NCBI RefSeq assembly: GCF_003315075.1
Contig: NZ_QNRJ01000004.1
Coordinates: forward strand, 244,487 to 308,486
Direction of reading: 5' to 3'
Length of the DNA: 64,000 nt
Source: Rossellomorea aquimaris
GTDB lineage: Bacteria; Bacillota; Bacilli; Bacillales; Bacillaceae_B
Positions 26,917-35,709 of this stretch are shown here, in pieces (the first letter of the stretch is position 1; each line of letters begins with the position of its first letter). A program made the translations under genes and the position numbers. The notes under the pieces were generated by a model that was not told where the DNA came from, ran no database searches, and saw nothing but the letters and a program-made list of their open reading frames with translations.

Positions 26917-27669
26917 CTAGCGTGTTGTTTTATTAATACCCTTGATTGCTTTATTGCTATCTTCCTTGCGCTTTCGTTTAAATACGAATTTAGATAAGCT
27001 AATGCTGCTTTCATATAATATTAATAAAGGGATAATTACAAGGATATCAGATAGAAAATCAGGCGGTGTAATTAAAATTGAAACGACGATTAATATGAAG
27101 TATGCATATTTCCTTATTTTTTGAAGTCGATATGGATTAATAATTCCAAGGCTTGTTAAAAACATAATAACAACAGGTAGCTCAAACAGAAATCCAAAAG
27201 GCAATGTCATGTTAAGCAGGAAACGGAAATATTTCTCCGTTGTAAAAAAAGTAGTAAACATTTCGTTAGATAGAGACATTAAAAAATTTAGTACGAGAGG
27301 AAATAAAATAAAGTAACTAAAACTAATTCCCAATAAGAATAGAATAAATAGTGCTGGAATATAAGCGATTGTTACTTTGCGTTCTTTAAGTGTTAACGCT
27401 GGACGTACATACAGCCAAGTTTGATACGCAGCAACTGGTGTAGTCGCTGCGATGGCAACAACGCTGGCAATCATTAAATAAACGAGTAAAATATCACTCG
27501 GTCCCAACAATGCCAGCTTAAATGGCAAGTCTTTAACTAAAGCATGATATATATCTTGGACATATATAAATGCTAGAACTAAAGACAGCAGAAAGACAAC
27601 TAAAGTGATAATAATGCGTTTACGTAATTCCTCAAAGTGCTGAACTAAGCGCATGTTTTGATCTTCCAC
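26917..27669 (-). CDS. tatC: twin-arginine translocase TatC
   Basis: Six-helix Tat component that recognises twin-arginine signal peptides. About 250 residues from a GTG after GGAGTG; the frame is open another 35 codons but without family similarity. Motifs: HFEELRKRIIITL at the N-terminus, ERKVTIAYIPALFILFLLGISFSYFILFPLVL, and LRKYAYF-like KIRKYAYFILIVVSILITPPD. Last gene of an operon that encodes its probable substrate, a multicopper oxidase with a Tat signal. Confidence 0.94.
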   Translation of the reverse strand: MEDQNMRLVQHFEELRKRIIITLVVFLLSLVLAFIYVQDIYHALVKDLPFKLALLGPSDILLVYLMIASVVAIAATTPVAAYQTWLYVRPALTLKERKVTIAYIPALFILFLLGISFSYFILFPLVLNFLMSLSNEMFTTFFTTEKYFRFLLNMTLPFGFLFELPVVIMFLTSLGIINPYRLQKIRKYAYFILIVVSILITPPDFLSDILVIIPLLILYESSISLSKFVFKRKRKEDSNKAIKGINKTTR

Positions 27670-27736
27670 CTTAATCACTCCAGGAAAAAGAAGACGTAAG
27701 ACAAAACCTACATCTTCTATTAAATTATTTGATAAG

Positions 27737-27922
27737 TTATTCTTTCTTATTAGATGTTTCTGAATTAGTATCATCTGTTACTAAATCTCTGGTAGACTTT
27801 TTAAATTCTCTTAATGTAGAGCCAAAAGCTCTTCCGATTTCCGGTAACTTAGAAGGTCCGAAAATAATAAGGGCGATGATTAAAATTAGTATTAATCCTG
27901 GGACTCCAATATTTTGAAGCAT
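27737..27922 (-). CDS. tatA: twin-arginine translocase TatA
   Basis: 61 residues: short N-terminus, one membrane helix ([16 protein letters not shown]), hinge [17 protein letters not shown], amphipathic helix and charged tail. This is the standard TatA layout; in Bacillus such proteins combine TatA and TatB roles with a partner TatC, encoded next. RBS AGGAGG before ATG. Confidence 0.95.
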   Translation of the reverse strand: MLQNIGVPGLILILIIALIIFGPSKLPEIGRAFGSTLREFKKSTRDLVTDDTNSETSNKKE

Positions 27923-27982
27923 ATCTATTTCCTCCTAATATTCTAATGTTGTAATTCCTTTTTGATGATATAAATGAGCTCC

Positions 27983-29152
27983 TTAAAATTTCACAAAAAA
28001 TGCAGTAAAGTACATGATTAACAAGCCAATTGCGAATCCAGAAAGATTTAGCCAAGAGACAGATGGTTCTTTATGTGATCGATGATCTTCAATGAGCATT
28101 TTAGTAATGACATAAATCACTTGTAAAATGGCTCCTGCTCCAATTCCTAAGAATAAAGCACCCCAAATTGGTGAGAAGATGAATCCTCCGAACCAGGTAC
28201 CAACGATAGCAGGTGCGCCAGCTGTTGTTCCTAGAATTAAGAAGTCCTTTATACTTGGCTTGGTTTTTAAAAGCGGTGCAGCTATCCCAATACCTTCTGT
28301 TATATTGTGCACGGTAAAGCCAATGATTAAAAACGTTCCTAATGCGGCTTCTCCTAGAGCAAAGGAAGATCCGATCGCTAATCCTTCTCCAAAGTTATGA
28401 AGCCCAATTCCTGTAGCCATTAGAAGAGCTAACCTAAAAGGTGAATAGCCCTTTCCTTCCTGTCTTTTGTACTGATACTGGTCAAATCCAATTAATAGTA
28501 AAAAGGTAAGAGCAGCTCCGATTATGACCACCATATTTCCTTGAAACACAGAGGGAGCTTCACTACCAATTTCAAATCCGTCAGCAAGTGTTCCAACAAA
28601 TAGAAATAATAAGAGTCCCACAGTGAGTGCAAGAATCGAATTAATCCATTTTCTTTTAAAACGCTTCATAAATGGATACCACAATAATCCTAGAGTGATA
28701 GGGACAATTCCGACATAAAAACCGATAATGCCATAATTTAAAAAGTTGCTCAAACTTGCTACAGGAGCCAGAGTTGCCGCAGCAATTTCTCCTTCTGTTA
28801 CAATGCCATTTTCAGTGATTACCTTAATCGCATGAGGATCTCCCTCAACCCATGGATAGGGAATGGTTATTTTTCCATCTTCAAACCGTGTGAGAGTAGG
28901 GGTAGGTGAGACATTGAAATTCCAAACAGAATCATCAACGATTACTTGAGAAATTGTAAGGGTTTCTGGACCAGTATTACTTACAGAAAGTTCAAAACCT
29001 CCATTTGTTACTTTAATCCTTTCAATATTTAATACTTCAACAGGGGCTGCAGGATCTTTTTCAACTCCTGCTCCGTTGATCAATACCCAAGCCAATACTC
29101 CTGTAAGTAATACTAAAGGAATTAAGCCTGAAATTATCCATTTAGCTTTCAT
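27983..29152 (-). CDS. ZIP-family metal permease with N-terminal extracytoplasmic domain
   Basis: 389 residues from an ATG preceded by AAAGGAG. N-terminal membrane anchor (about 4-25), a roughly 110-residue beta-rich extracytoplasmic segment (PVEVLNIERIKVTNGGFELSVSN ... IPYPW), then eight helices with the ZIP metal-binding signatures HNFGEGLAIG and HNITEGIGIA. Probable uptake of a divalent metal. Encoded directly after the Tat-exported multicopper oxidase. The MntR-like box upstream of the operon suggests manganese; iron or zinc cannot be excluded. Confidence 0.85.
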   Translation of the reverse strand: MKAKWIISGLIPLVLLTGVLAWVLINGAGVEKDPAAPVEVLNIERIKVTNGGFELSVSNTGPETLTISQVIVDDSVWNFNVSPTPTLTRFEDGKITIPYPWVEGDPHAIKVITENGIVTEGEIAAATLAPVASLSNFLNYGIIGFYVGIVPITLGLLWYPFMKRFKRKWINSILALTVGLLLFLFVGTLADGFEIGSEAPSVFQGNMVVIIGAALTFLLLIGFDQYQYKRQEGKGYSPFRLALLMATGIGLHNFGEGLAIGSSFALGEAALGTFLIIGFTVHNITEGIGIAAPLLKTKPSIKDFLILGTTAGAPAIVGTWFGGFIFSPIWGALFLGIGAGAILQVIYVITKMLIEDHRSHKEPSVSWLNLSGFAIGLLIMYFTAFFVKF

Positions 29153-29165
29153 TTTTCCATCTCCT

Positions 29166-30179
29166 TTACTCTGCTTCAATAAATCCCATCCATCCTAATT
29201 CTGCAAATTCACTAACATGGGCATGAAACATATACTTCCCCTTATAAGGAAATCTCATTTCGAGAATGCCACGCTCTCCCTGACATTGCATAACCGTATC
29301 GGTAAATTGAGAAGGATTATCATTCCTCCCTGTCGGATAATACGTAAAATAATTGGCATGAAGGTGGAAAGAGTTGATTAAGTCAAATTCTGTTAAGTTA
29401 CTGAGATAAATACGGACTAGCTGATCCTTTTTTACTTTAATGGGATGATTCATGAATGCGAATGCATATCCATTAACCGTGTAAAAGTCGTTTTCACCAT
29501 CTAAATCCAAATCATACCCATTCATGACCATATTTAACTCTAATGCCGGTTCCCTTGGTGTTTTCGGATCAATAATAAAGTTTCCATACAACCCCTTATG
29601 AATATGGCGAGCAAGCGGTAATACATGGCAATGATATACCTGTAAACCATATGGCTTAGCTACAAACTCATAAGTGAATTTTTGACCAGGGGCAATCGGT
29701 TCAAGTCCATCCATTTCTGTTGGATGAATTCCATGAAAATGAATAGAGTGAGGATGACTTCCTTGATTTTCAAAATGAAATCGAAGCAGATCTCCCTCCG
29801 TACAACGGAATGTAGGTCCTGGAATCGTTCCGTTATATGTCCATCCTGGAAACTTAATCCCTTTTGCAATTTCAATTTCTTTGTCTATGGCCACAACTTC
29901 ATATTCTCGAAGCGTTTGTCCATTTGGTAATTTACTTGCTTTTCCATAATCAAATGTGGTTAGTAACTGTTCAGCCATTTTATATCCGGAAGTTTTTGTA
30001 ATATCCCCTACCATTTGACTATGATCCATATTACTGTGATTTTTATTATTCGATTCTGCTTTAACCGAAGAGCTAAAAGGGGCTAAATTATTTATAAAAT
30101 AACTACCCGCCAGACCTAAAGCACCAGCAGACCCCAACTTTAATACGTCCCGCCTTGAGACTTTACTTTGTTCAGACAT
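29166..30179 (-). CDS. Tat-exported two-domain multicopper oxidase
   Basis: 337 residues. Tat signal KVSRRDVLK (SRR at 8-10) followed by a hydrophobic stretch and VKA cleavage region. Two cupredoxin domains with four HxH motifs that would build the trinuclear copper site: HSIHFHGIH, VYHCHVLPLARHIHKG, NSFHLHANYF, MFHAHVSEF. The type 1 copper Cys is in domain 1 only (HCH), making it a type C two-domain enzyme; domain 2 HAH has no Cys. Heads an operon with a ZIP permease, tatA and tatC. Substrate unknown: Mn(II), Fe(II) or Cu(I) oxidation are candidates. RBS AGGAGTG. Confidence 0.9.
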   Translation of the reverse strand: MSEQSKVSRRDVLKLGSAGALGLAGSYFINNLAPFSSSVKAESNNKNHSNMDHSQMVGDITKTSGYKMAEQLLTTFDYGKASKLPNGQTLREYEVVAIDKEIEIAKGIKFPGWTYNGTIPGPTFRCTEGDLLRFHFENQGSHPHSIHFHGIHPTEMDGLEPIAPGQKFTYEFVAKPYGLQVYHCHVLPLARHIHKGLYGNFIIDPKTPREPALELNMVMNGYDLDLDGENDFYTVNGYAFAFMNHPIKVKKDQLVRIYLSNLTEFDLINSFHLHANYFTYYPTGRNDNPSQFTDTVMQCQGERGILEMRFPYKGKYMFHAHVSEFAELGWMGFIEAE

Positions 30180-30198
30180 GTTTAATCACTCCTAAAAA

Positions 30199-30261
30199 GT
30201 TTCCTTAATGCAAAAGTATGATATTTAACTAAACTTTATTCCTTAGGACAACTTTTGTCAA
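30199..30261 (-). promoter_or_regulatory. promoter and MntR-like box of the multicopper oxidase operon
   Basis: Minus strand: TTGACA (30261-30256), 17 bp, TAAAGT (30238-30233). Downstream of the expected start is TTTGCATTAAGGAAAC (30214-30199), which matches the MntR box TTTGCCTTAAGGAAAC at 15 of 16 positions. A weaker relative (GTCCTAAGGAAT) lies in the promoter spacer. Both positions suit repression by Mn(II)-MntR. Confidence 0.78.
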
Positions 30262-30289
30262 TATTTATTTAAAAGTTGACTATAAAAAA

Positions 30290-30716
30290 GAGGCTGGGAC
30301 AAAACTAAAAACCATGATATAAAGACGAACAATTAGAAGTGTAGGTTCTTAATACCGCTAATGATTTCCGTGCAAGACTACGCTTTCCGCGGGTAGCCCG
30401 TGAGCCTCGGCAAGCCTGTGGGGAGAAAAGCGGAGGGGCTTTGTTCAGAGGCGGGTGGCATAAGGCGAACGGCCACGAAGGCGTTCTTTGCCTTCTTGGA
30501 CGGTTTGACTTATGACATGTGCCTCTAAGCCCCGGAGCTGGACGTGTCTCACATAAGCTACTTTTCCCGCAGGAGTCTTCGTCTTGCACTCCAATCAACC
30601 GCTGGAAAGAGCTGAAATCAAATGTACCGTAAATTAAAAAATCCGAACAAATTTGCCTACTAGAAAGCAGATTTGTTCGGGTTTTACTTAGACTGAAACA
30701 CTTTTGTCCCAGCCTC
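30290..30716. repeat. 427-bp repeat element with perfect 15-bp terminal inverted repeats (repeat copy A inside)
   Basis: Bounded by GAGGCTGGGACAAAA and TTTTGTCCCAGCCTC. It encloses a GC-rich copy of the repeat family listed below (about 30370-30605: CCGCGG, CTCCTGCGGG in reverse, closing GTGCAAGAC/GTCTTGCAC stem) and a hairpin CCGAACAAAT/ATTTGTTCGG (30643-30680). No protein of note is encoded. Its size suggests a small non-autonomous mobile element or structured RNA. Confidence 0.75.
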
Positions 30717-30961
30717 CCTTCCTAAAATAAAATCACAACATTAGAATTTAGTTACCATCTATTTCTCAAGATGTTTTCAGTGAAGATTTACCTGTGGTTA
30801 TGAGTGGCGTGGAGTTTGAAGCGGTGTACTGGGACGAAGTCTATATAATTTTGTTCTAAACAGAAAAGAGCCCGCTTTGCCGCTGTAAGGTGACCCTTCT
30901 ATGTTAATTGAAATTCTTCTTTTACCAGTTTTTAAACTTCTTCACCTCTTTTGATTGATAT
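30717..30961. other. spacer between repeat element and mer-like gene
   Basis: No gene supported. A short open stretch ending in DEVYIILF at 30858 could be a gene remnant but is too short to assign. Confidence 0.3.
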
Positions 30962-31207
30962 TTAGCAATGTTTACTCGATTCAGAAGAACAATTACAACC
31001 TGCACTTGCACTGCATGTACTGTTCTTTTTTACTGTTTTTAACATAAGAAAAACAAATAATGTCAAAGCAATCAGCAAAATCCCCCATTTACCATAACCA
31101 AAACTTAGTCCCGTAATACCCGCCAGCCCTGTAATCCCAATAGCGGGTATTGCACAACATAACGCGCATAAACCAACAATTCCAAGTCCAGCACATAACT
31201 TTTTCAA
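30962..31207 (-). CDS. small Cys-rich membrane protein, Mer-transport-like
   Basis: 81 residues, two membrane helices. Helix 1 has LCALCCAIPAIG, similar to the CC-x-x-P pair by which MerT/MerF take up Hg(II); the C-terminus is Cys-rich (STCSASAGCNCSSESSKHC). Likely moves or binds a soft metal. TTG start after GGAGGGGG. Transcribed from a 19-bp-spacer promoter divergent from a MerR regulator, so it is probably induced by that regulator's metal. Confidence 0.65.
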   Translation of the reverse strand: MKKLCAGLGIVGLCALCCAIPAIGITGLAGITGLSFGYGKWGILLIALTLFVFLMLKTVKKNSTCSASAGCNCSSESSKHC

Positions 31208-31224
31208 ACTACCCCCTCCTCATG

Positions 31225-31264
31225 TATAGTTAAAGTATAATAGTTAAAGTAAACTTTAAGTCAA
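31225..31264 (-). promoter_or_regulatory. MerR-type promoter/operator (19-bp spacer)
   Basis: Minus strand TTGACT, a 19-bp spacer and TATACT. The spacer holds the perfect dyad TTAAAGT-TT-ACTTTAA. An over-long spacer with a central dyad is the hallmark of MerR-activated promoters, here driving the 81-aa membrane protein gene. Confidence 0.8.
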
Positions 31265-31276
31265 GAGGTGAGAATT

Positions 31277-31678
31277 ATGGATTCGCTCCTTTCTATTGGT
31301 GAGTTAGCAAAAAAGACAGAGGTTAATCCTTCAGCAATTCGTTATTATGAGTCCATTGGAATAATGCCCACTCCTAAAAAATTAAATGGACAAAGACGCT
31401 ATACAACTGAAGATATTGATCAACTAAGATTTATAAAAATAGCACAATTTGCGGGTTTTAGTATTCAAGAAATTGCCGTTCTTTTAGAGGGTTTTGCTAA
31501 TCAGGTTACACCTTCTAGAAGGTGGCGACAAATGGCGAGTGCCAAATGTTCTGAATTAGAGGAACAAAAAAAGCATATTGACGAAATGCTGGATGTATTA
31601 AAGAACGGATTGAAGTGTGAATGTCTTACTTGGTCAGAATGTTTCACAAAGGTTAATTCAAATGGAGATTGTTGTTAA
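31277..31678 (+). CDS. MerR-family metal-responsive regulator
   Basis: 133 residues from ATG 31277 (RBS GAGGTGAG; a GTG three codons upstream overlaps it). N-terminal MerR HTH (LLSIGELAKKTEVNPSAIRYYESIGI ... RRYTTEDIDQLRFIKIAQFAGFSIQEI), dimer helix, and a C-terminal metal loop rich in Cys: KCECLTWSECF and a terminal CC. An extra Cys (SAKCSELEEQ) at the dimer helix corresponds to the third ligand in Hg-sensing MerR. Likely activates the divergent Mer-like gene. The metal is not fixed by the sequence. Confidence 0.85.
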   Translation: MDSLLSIGELAKKTEVNPSAIRYYESIGIMPTPKKLNGQRRYTTEDIDQLRFIKIAQFAGFSIQEIAVLLEGFANQVTPSRRWRQMASAKCSELEEQKKHIDEMLDVLKNGLKCECLTWSECFTKVNSNGDCC

Positions 31679-31931
31679 TGGTTACGGGATAAAGAATGTA
31701 TTTCGGGAAGCTAAAAGATTACACTGACTTAGAAAGCAGTCGTTCAAAATTCTCTAAATTATTTGAATTTTGAGTTCTTTATTCCAGTTCAACTGAGAAT
31801 ACAAGCTCTTCTATTTAAATCTTGCAAATTTAAAAAGTCAATGTTCTCACCTAATTCGATTGTATAAAATTTCCTAAAGTAATTCGAAGAATAAGCTTGC
31901 CAAAACGTCAATTATATGGTTCCAGTCACAC
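31679..31931. other. AT-rich intergenic spacer
   Basis: Only a weak dyad (CAAAATTC/GAATTTTG, about 31747-31774), possibly a poor terminator of the merR-like gene. Confidence 0.35.
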
Positions 31932-31964
31932 AAAAATAAAAAACCACCAAATATGTATTTGGTG
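31932..31964 (-). terminator. ssrA terminator overlapping the tmRNA 3' end
   Basis: Minus strand CCACCAAATAC/ATATTTGGTGG hairpin then a T tract; the hairpin's first arm contains the encoded CCA end of tmRNA. Confidence 0.85.
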
Positions 31965-31976
31965 GAGACGGTGGGA

Positions 31977-32251
31977 CGTGCATTTCCATGCTTTCGACAT
32001 GGCACTGACTATATCTTGAACCTGTAGTAGAGGTCCTTTGGCGTATTATGCGAAATAAAAATTTATCTGCTGAGAGATAGGATTTCGCATCCTAGTACTA
32101 CCGACATTCGGCAGCCTATAAGTCGATACACGGCTGTTGGATTGCTCCACATACCGCTCGGCATTGCCTTATCACACTGTGTGTGACTTAGGTTTCACCG
32201 ATAAAGCCAAATTTTCACTTATGTGTTGCCACATAAGGCGACTAATAACTA
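31977..32251 (-). ncRNA. group I intron in the tmRNA T-loop
   Basis: The 5' exon ends in U and the intron ends in G, as group I splicing requires. The last exon bases CGAU pair with intron GUCG (32242-32239 area), placing the U-G wobble at the splice site (P1). CTTATGTG-GCAA-CACATAAG forms P2. P7 can form between GACT in CGACTTATAGG and AGTC in AAGATATAGTC, the latter a classical S element. CCATG/CATGG near the 3' end fits P9. No homing endonuclease is encoded. Structure reading is by eye. Confidence 0.88.
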
Positions 32252-32471
32252 ATCGAACCCACGTCCAGGAACATCGCCACTTAAGCGTCTACGAGCGTAG
32301 TCGATATATTCGCAAGTTCACTGCAGCTTCTGCCTATCAACGGGCGTCTGTGCAGCTAGTCTGATTGGTCTCTTCCTTTGTCCTCAGACGGTGGACTCCG
32401 GCGTAGCCTACTAAGAGTGAGTCCCTTACCCTACCACATAGGCGATGGAGGGAGGAACAGCTAAAGCGCTA

Positions 32472-32507
32472 TTATGCAGCTAAAGCTAGGTTATTGTTAG
32501 TTTTGCC
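32472..32507 (-). other. tmRNA tag-peptide reading frame
   Basis: Codons GGC AAA ACT AAC AAT AAC CTA GCT TTA GCT GCA TAA give the tag (A)GKTNNNLALAA, ending in the LAA degron seen by ClpXP. It is shorter than the B. subtilis tag, AGKTNSFNQNVALAA. Confidence 0.93.
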
Positions 32508-32692
32508 AGTTATTATTGGCTTTGACGTTTTATCGTGGACGATCCCCACGGCTCGCAACCTAAGCTCGAACTATCCCTGTCGAATCCGTAACGTCCCCAT
32601 GATAGAAAGGGAAGAACGGGAAAGAATAAGTTCAGCGTGTAAGTCACTTATTCAATTGTTCTTACAGTCACAAGATTACCTTGCGACATCTA

Positions 32693-32722
32693 TTAGTATA
32701 ACAAATCCTGAGATAATTGCAA
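32693..32722 (-). promoter_or_regulatory. candidate ssrA promoter
   Basis: Minus strand TTGCAA (32722-32717), 16 bp, TATACT (32700-32695), which would give a precursor with about 90 nt to trim at the 5' end. Confidence 0.55.
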
Positions 32723-32748
32723 ATGCCAGATTCCGGAAATCTGTACAA

Positions 32749-33219
32749 TCACATACCTTTTTGACGCTGTGCCAGTTCTCTCTGGATCGAACGGTTCGCT
32801 TCTTTTCGTTTAAGATCTTCCCGTTTATCAAACTTTTTCTTACCACGGGCTAGACCGATCAGAAGTTTAGCCACACCATTTTTGATGTATAGCTTTAATG
32901 GAACGATACTGTATCCTGCTTCCTTGGAATCACCGATCAATTTATTGATTTGTTTTTTGTGAAGCAGCAGTTTACGTGTTCTGAGAGGCTCGTGATTAAA
33001 CCGATTTCCCTGCTCATATGGACTGATGTGCATATTATGAACGAAAATTTCCCCATTTTGAACACGGGCAAAAGAATCCTTCAAGTTCACGCGGCCGCCC
33101 CGGATCGCTTTGATCTCGGTTCCTTGCAGCACAAGACCCGCCTCATATGTTTCTTCTACGGCATAGTCATGACGCGCTTTTTTATTTTGGGCAATAAGCT
33201 TGCCTTCTCCCTTTGGCAT
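32749..33219 (-). CDS. smpB: SsrA-binding protein SmpB
   Basis: Binds the tRNA-like part of tmRNA and brings it to stalled ribosomes. 156 residues from an ATG with GGGGGA upstream; the frame extends 12 codons further but B. subtilis SmpB also starts MPKG. Motifs: [42 protein letters not shown], and the basic C-terminal tail after [16 protein letters not shown]. Directly upstream of ssrA. Confidence 0.97.
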   Translation of the reverse strand: MPKGEGKLIAQNKKARHDYAVEETYEAGLVLQGTEIKAIRGGRVNLKDSFARVQNGEIFVHNMHISPYEQGNRFNHEPLRTRKLLLHKKQINKLIGDSKEAGYSIVPLKLYIKNGVAKLLIGLARGKKKFDKREDLKRKEANRSIQRELAQRQKGM

Positions 33220-33302
33220 TGGAATCCCCCTAGTCATTTCCTTTGGTTTACTCATTATTATCTCATATTCTCGAGAAAAATTGTATTGTTACACTTGGAA
33301 AA

Positions 33303-33332
33303 GAAAAGGAGCAAAGGATGTCCCATTGCTCC
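33303..33332 (-). terminator. terminator after rnr
   Basis: Minus strand AGGAGCAA, 10-nt loop, TTGCTCC then TTTTCTTTTCC. It lies between rnr and smpB. Confidence 0.75.
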
Positions 33333-33339
33333 TGTCCTC

Positions 33340-35682
33340 TTATTTTTTCTTTTTACGTTTGCTTCGAGGCGCATTTTCAAAGTGTTTTTTATTCGACTTT
33401 TTCTTCTTGTTGTTTTTCGGCGGACGCGTTGACCATTCTCCGTCCTTTTTCCGGTCTGAAGATCGATTCGATTTTCCACGGTCCGATTTTCCTTTATCAG
33501 AGCGGATCGAGCGGACACGGTCTTCACGTTCCTTGCGATTATTCTTCATTCCAACGATTTCAAAGTCGATGGCACGCTCATCTTTATTGACGCTCACGAC
33601 ACGAACGGTGATCTCGTCTCCGATTCGGAATACGTTTGCCGTTCTTTCACCGATCATGGCAAGATGGCGTTCATCGAATCGGTAGTAGTCGTCCGTCATA
33701 TAGCTCACATGGACGAGACCTTCAATGGTGTTAGGCAGTTCGACAAACATTCCGAAGTTCGTAACGGAACTGATGATACCGTCGTACTCTTCTCCCACTT
33801 TGTCTTCCATATACTCTGCTTTTTTCAGTTCATCGGTCTCACGTTCTGCATCCACTGCACGGCGTTCGCGACTTGACGTGTGCTCAGCGATATGACCCAT
33901 TTGGGCACCCCATTTTTCCCGTGTTGCTTGATCAACCTTGCCTTCAATCAGGTAAGTCCTGATTAAACGATGAACAATCAAGTCAGGGTAACGACGGATC
34001 GGTGAGGTGAAATGAGTATAGAACTCTGTCGCGAGTCCAAAGTGACCTAAGCTTTCAGGATCGTATTTCGCTTGCTGCATGGAACGCAGCATCATTGTCG
34101 AAACAACCATTTCTTCCGGCTGTCCCTGAACATCTTCGACAATTTCCTGAAGAGCCCGTGGATGAATCGAATTGGCTGTTCCTTTTACAATCAATCCGAA
34201 ATTCGTTATAAATTCGAAGAAGCGCTGAAGCTTGTCTTCTTTCGGATCTTCATGGATACGATAGATGAACGGTACTTCCATCCAGTGGAAATGCTCAGCA
34301 ACCGTCTCATTTGCCACTAACATGAATTCTTCGATCAGCTTTTCTGCGACCGAACGTTCACGAAGCACCACATCCGTCGGTTCTCCTTCTTCATTGACAA
34401 GCACTTTCGCTTCTTTGAAATCGAAGTCGATGGCTCCACGCTTCATGCGTTTCGTACGAAGAACCTGTGCCAGGTCTTCCATTTCCTCGAACATCGGCAC
34501 CAAAGGCTCGTATTTTTTACGGAGTTCTTCATCTTTATCCACAAGAATCTTATTCACATCTGAATATGTCATTCGTTCGGATGTCTTAATGACACTTTGG
34601 AAGATTTCGTGTTTCACGACATCCCCGTCAGGTGAAATTTCCATATCACAGGATAGAGTCAAACGATCGACCTTGGGATTAAGAGAACAAATACCATTCG
34701 ATAATCGGTGCGGGATCATGGGGATTACCCGGTCTACCAAGTAGACGGATGTCCCTCTATCAAACGCTTCCTGGTCAATCGGAGAGCTTTCTTTTACATA
34801 GTACGTTACGTCTGCAATATGTACCCCAAGTTTGTAGTTACCATTGGCAAGCTTCGTTACGGTGACAGCATCGTCCAAATCCTTTGCGTCAGCACCATCA
34901 ATCGTGACGATTGTCTGGTCGCGCAGGTCTTTTCGGTTAGGAATTTCTGATTCGTCAATTTCACTTGGCACATTATTTGCCTGTTCCATGACCTCTTCAG
35001 GAAATTCAACGTCAATCCCGTGTTTATGGATGATGGAAAGGATATCGACCCCTGGATCATTTTTATGACCAAGGATTTCAATGACCTCACCCTCTGCACT
35101 CTTGCGCCCTTCAGGGTAGGAAGTTAATTTCACAACAACCTTATGTCCTTCCGTTGCACCCATTTGAGCAGATTTCGGAATAAAGATGTCACTCGCAAAC
35201 TTCTTATCATCCGGAATGACGAATCCGAAATGTTTACTTTCCGTGAACGTCCCAACCATTTGGTCGACACCGCGCTCTACGATTCTCACAACGGTCCCTT
35301 CTCTTCTGGAACCTGAAGAAGAAGTAGACACTCTTACTAGTACTATATCGCCGTGCATGGCGTTATTCGTTTCATTAGGAGGGATGAAGATATCGTCCAT
35401 TCCTGATTCTTCCGGTATCACAAACGCAAAACCTTTTGCATGAGCGGATACTTTCCCTCTTACCAGATTCATTTTCTCAGGTAAGCCGTAGCGATTGCTC
35501 CTTGTGCGTACGACCAGACCTTTCTCTTCCATTACGACAAGAGCCTTTACGAATTCCCTGAAGTTCGTGGATCCTTCAATTCCGAATGCTTCTTCAAGCT
35601 CCTGTACCGTCAATGGCTTGTATGCTTCTTCCTTCATATAGGAAAGGAGCCTATCCACATGCTCTTTAATATTTTCGTCCAT
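33340..35682 (-). CDS. rnr: ribonuclease R
   Basis: Processive 3'-5' exoribonuclease that degrades structured RNA, including mRNA freed by trans-translation. 780 residues: N-terminal winged helix (to about 70), cold-shock/OB domains, RNB catalytic domain with [13 protein letters not shown] (metal-binding Asp cluster) near 265-277, and a C-terminal S1 domain ([23 protein letters not shown]), then a Lys-rich tail. RBS CAGGAGG. Co-directional with est and secG, as in B. subtilis. Confidence 0.97.
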   Translation of the reverse strand: MDENIKEHVDRLLSYMKEEAYKPLTVQELEEAFGIEGSTNFREFVKALVVMEEKGLVVRTRSNRYGLPEKMNLVRGKVSAHAKGFAFVIPEESGMDDIFIPPNETNNAMHGDIVLVRVSTSSSGSRREGTVVRIVERGVDQMVGTFTESKHFGFVIPDDKKFASDIFIPKSAQMGATEGHKVVVKLTSYPEGRKSAEGEVIEILGHKNDPGVDILSIIHKHGIDVEFPEEVMEQANNVPSEIDESEIPNRKDLRDQTIVTIDGADAKDLDDAVTVTKLANGNYKLGVHIADVTYYVKESSPIDQEAFDRGTSVYLVDRVIPMIPHRLSNGICSLNPKVDRLTLSCDMEISPDGDVVKHEIFQSVIKTSERMTYSDVNKILVDKDEELRKKYEPLVPMFEEMEDLAQVLRTKRMKRGAIDFDFKEAKVLVNEEGEPTDVVLRERSVAEKLIEEFMLVANETVAEHFHWMEVPFIYRIHEDPKEDKLQRFFEFITNFGLIVKGTANSIHPRALQEIVEDVQGQPEEMVVSTMMLRSMQQAKYDPESLGHFGLATEFYTHFTSPIRRYPDLIVHRLIRTYLIEGKVDQATREKWGAQMGHIAEHTSSRERRAVDAERETDELKKAEYMEDKVGEEYDGIISSVTNFGMFVELPNTIEGLVHVSYMTDDYYRFDERHLAMIGERTANVFRIGDEITVRVVSVNKDERAIDFEIVGMKNNRKEREDRVRSIRSDKGKSDRGKSNRSSDRKKDGEWSTRPPKNNKKKKSNKKHFENAPRSKRKKKK

Positions 35683-35709
35683 GACAATCCCTCCTGATCA
35701 TCGAATTCC

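Larger units (their letters stand above)
31960..32598 (-). ncRNA. ssrA: tmRNA (ssrA) gene interrupted by a group I intron
   Basis: Transfer-messenger RNA that frees stalled ribosomes with SmpB. The 5' end GGGGACGTTACGGATTCGAC and the 3' end CGTCTCCACCA form the acceptor stem. Exons are 32598-32252 and 31976-31960; joined they give 364 nt, about the length of B. subtilis tmRNA. The split falls in the T-loop: GTGGGTTCGAT / TCCCACCG. The 275 nt between them is an intron. Downstream of smpB, as in B. subtilis. Confidence 0.96.

Noticed and set aside
30305..30598. 97-aa ORF in the repeat element
   Set aside because: It runs through inverted-repeat sequence, with Arg/Pro/Ser-rich translation typical of GC-rich non-coding repeat.
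30780..30860. Short in-frame tail ending DEVYIILF before a stop
   Set aside because: About 35 codons without start or recognisable family; may be a remnant but cannot be supported.
32137..32853. Plus-strand ORFs over the ssrA region
   Set aside because: The region is explained by tmRNA and its intron on the other strand.
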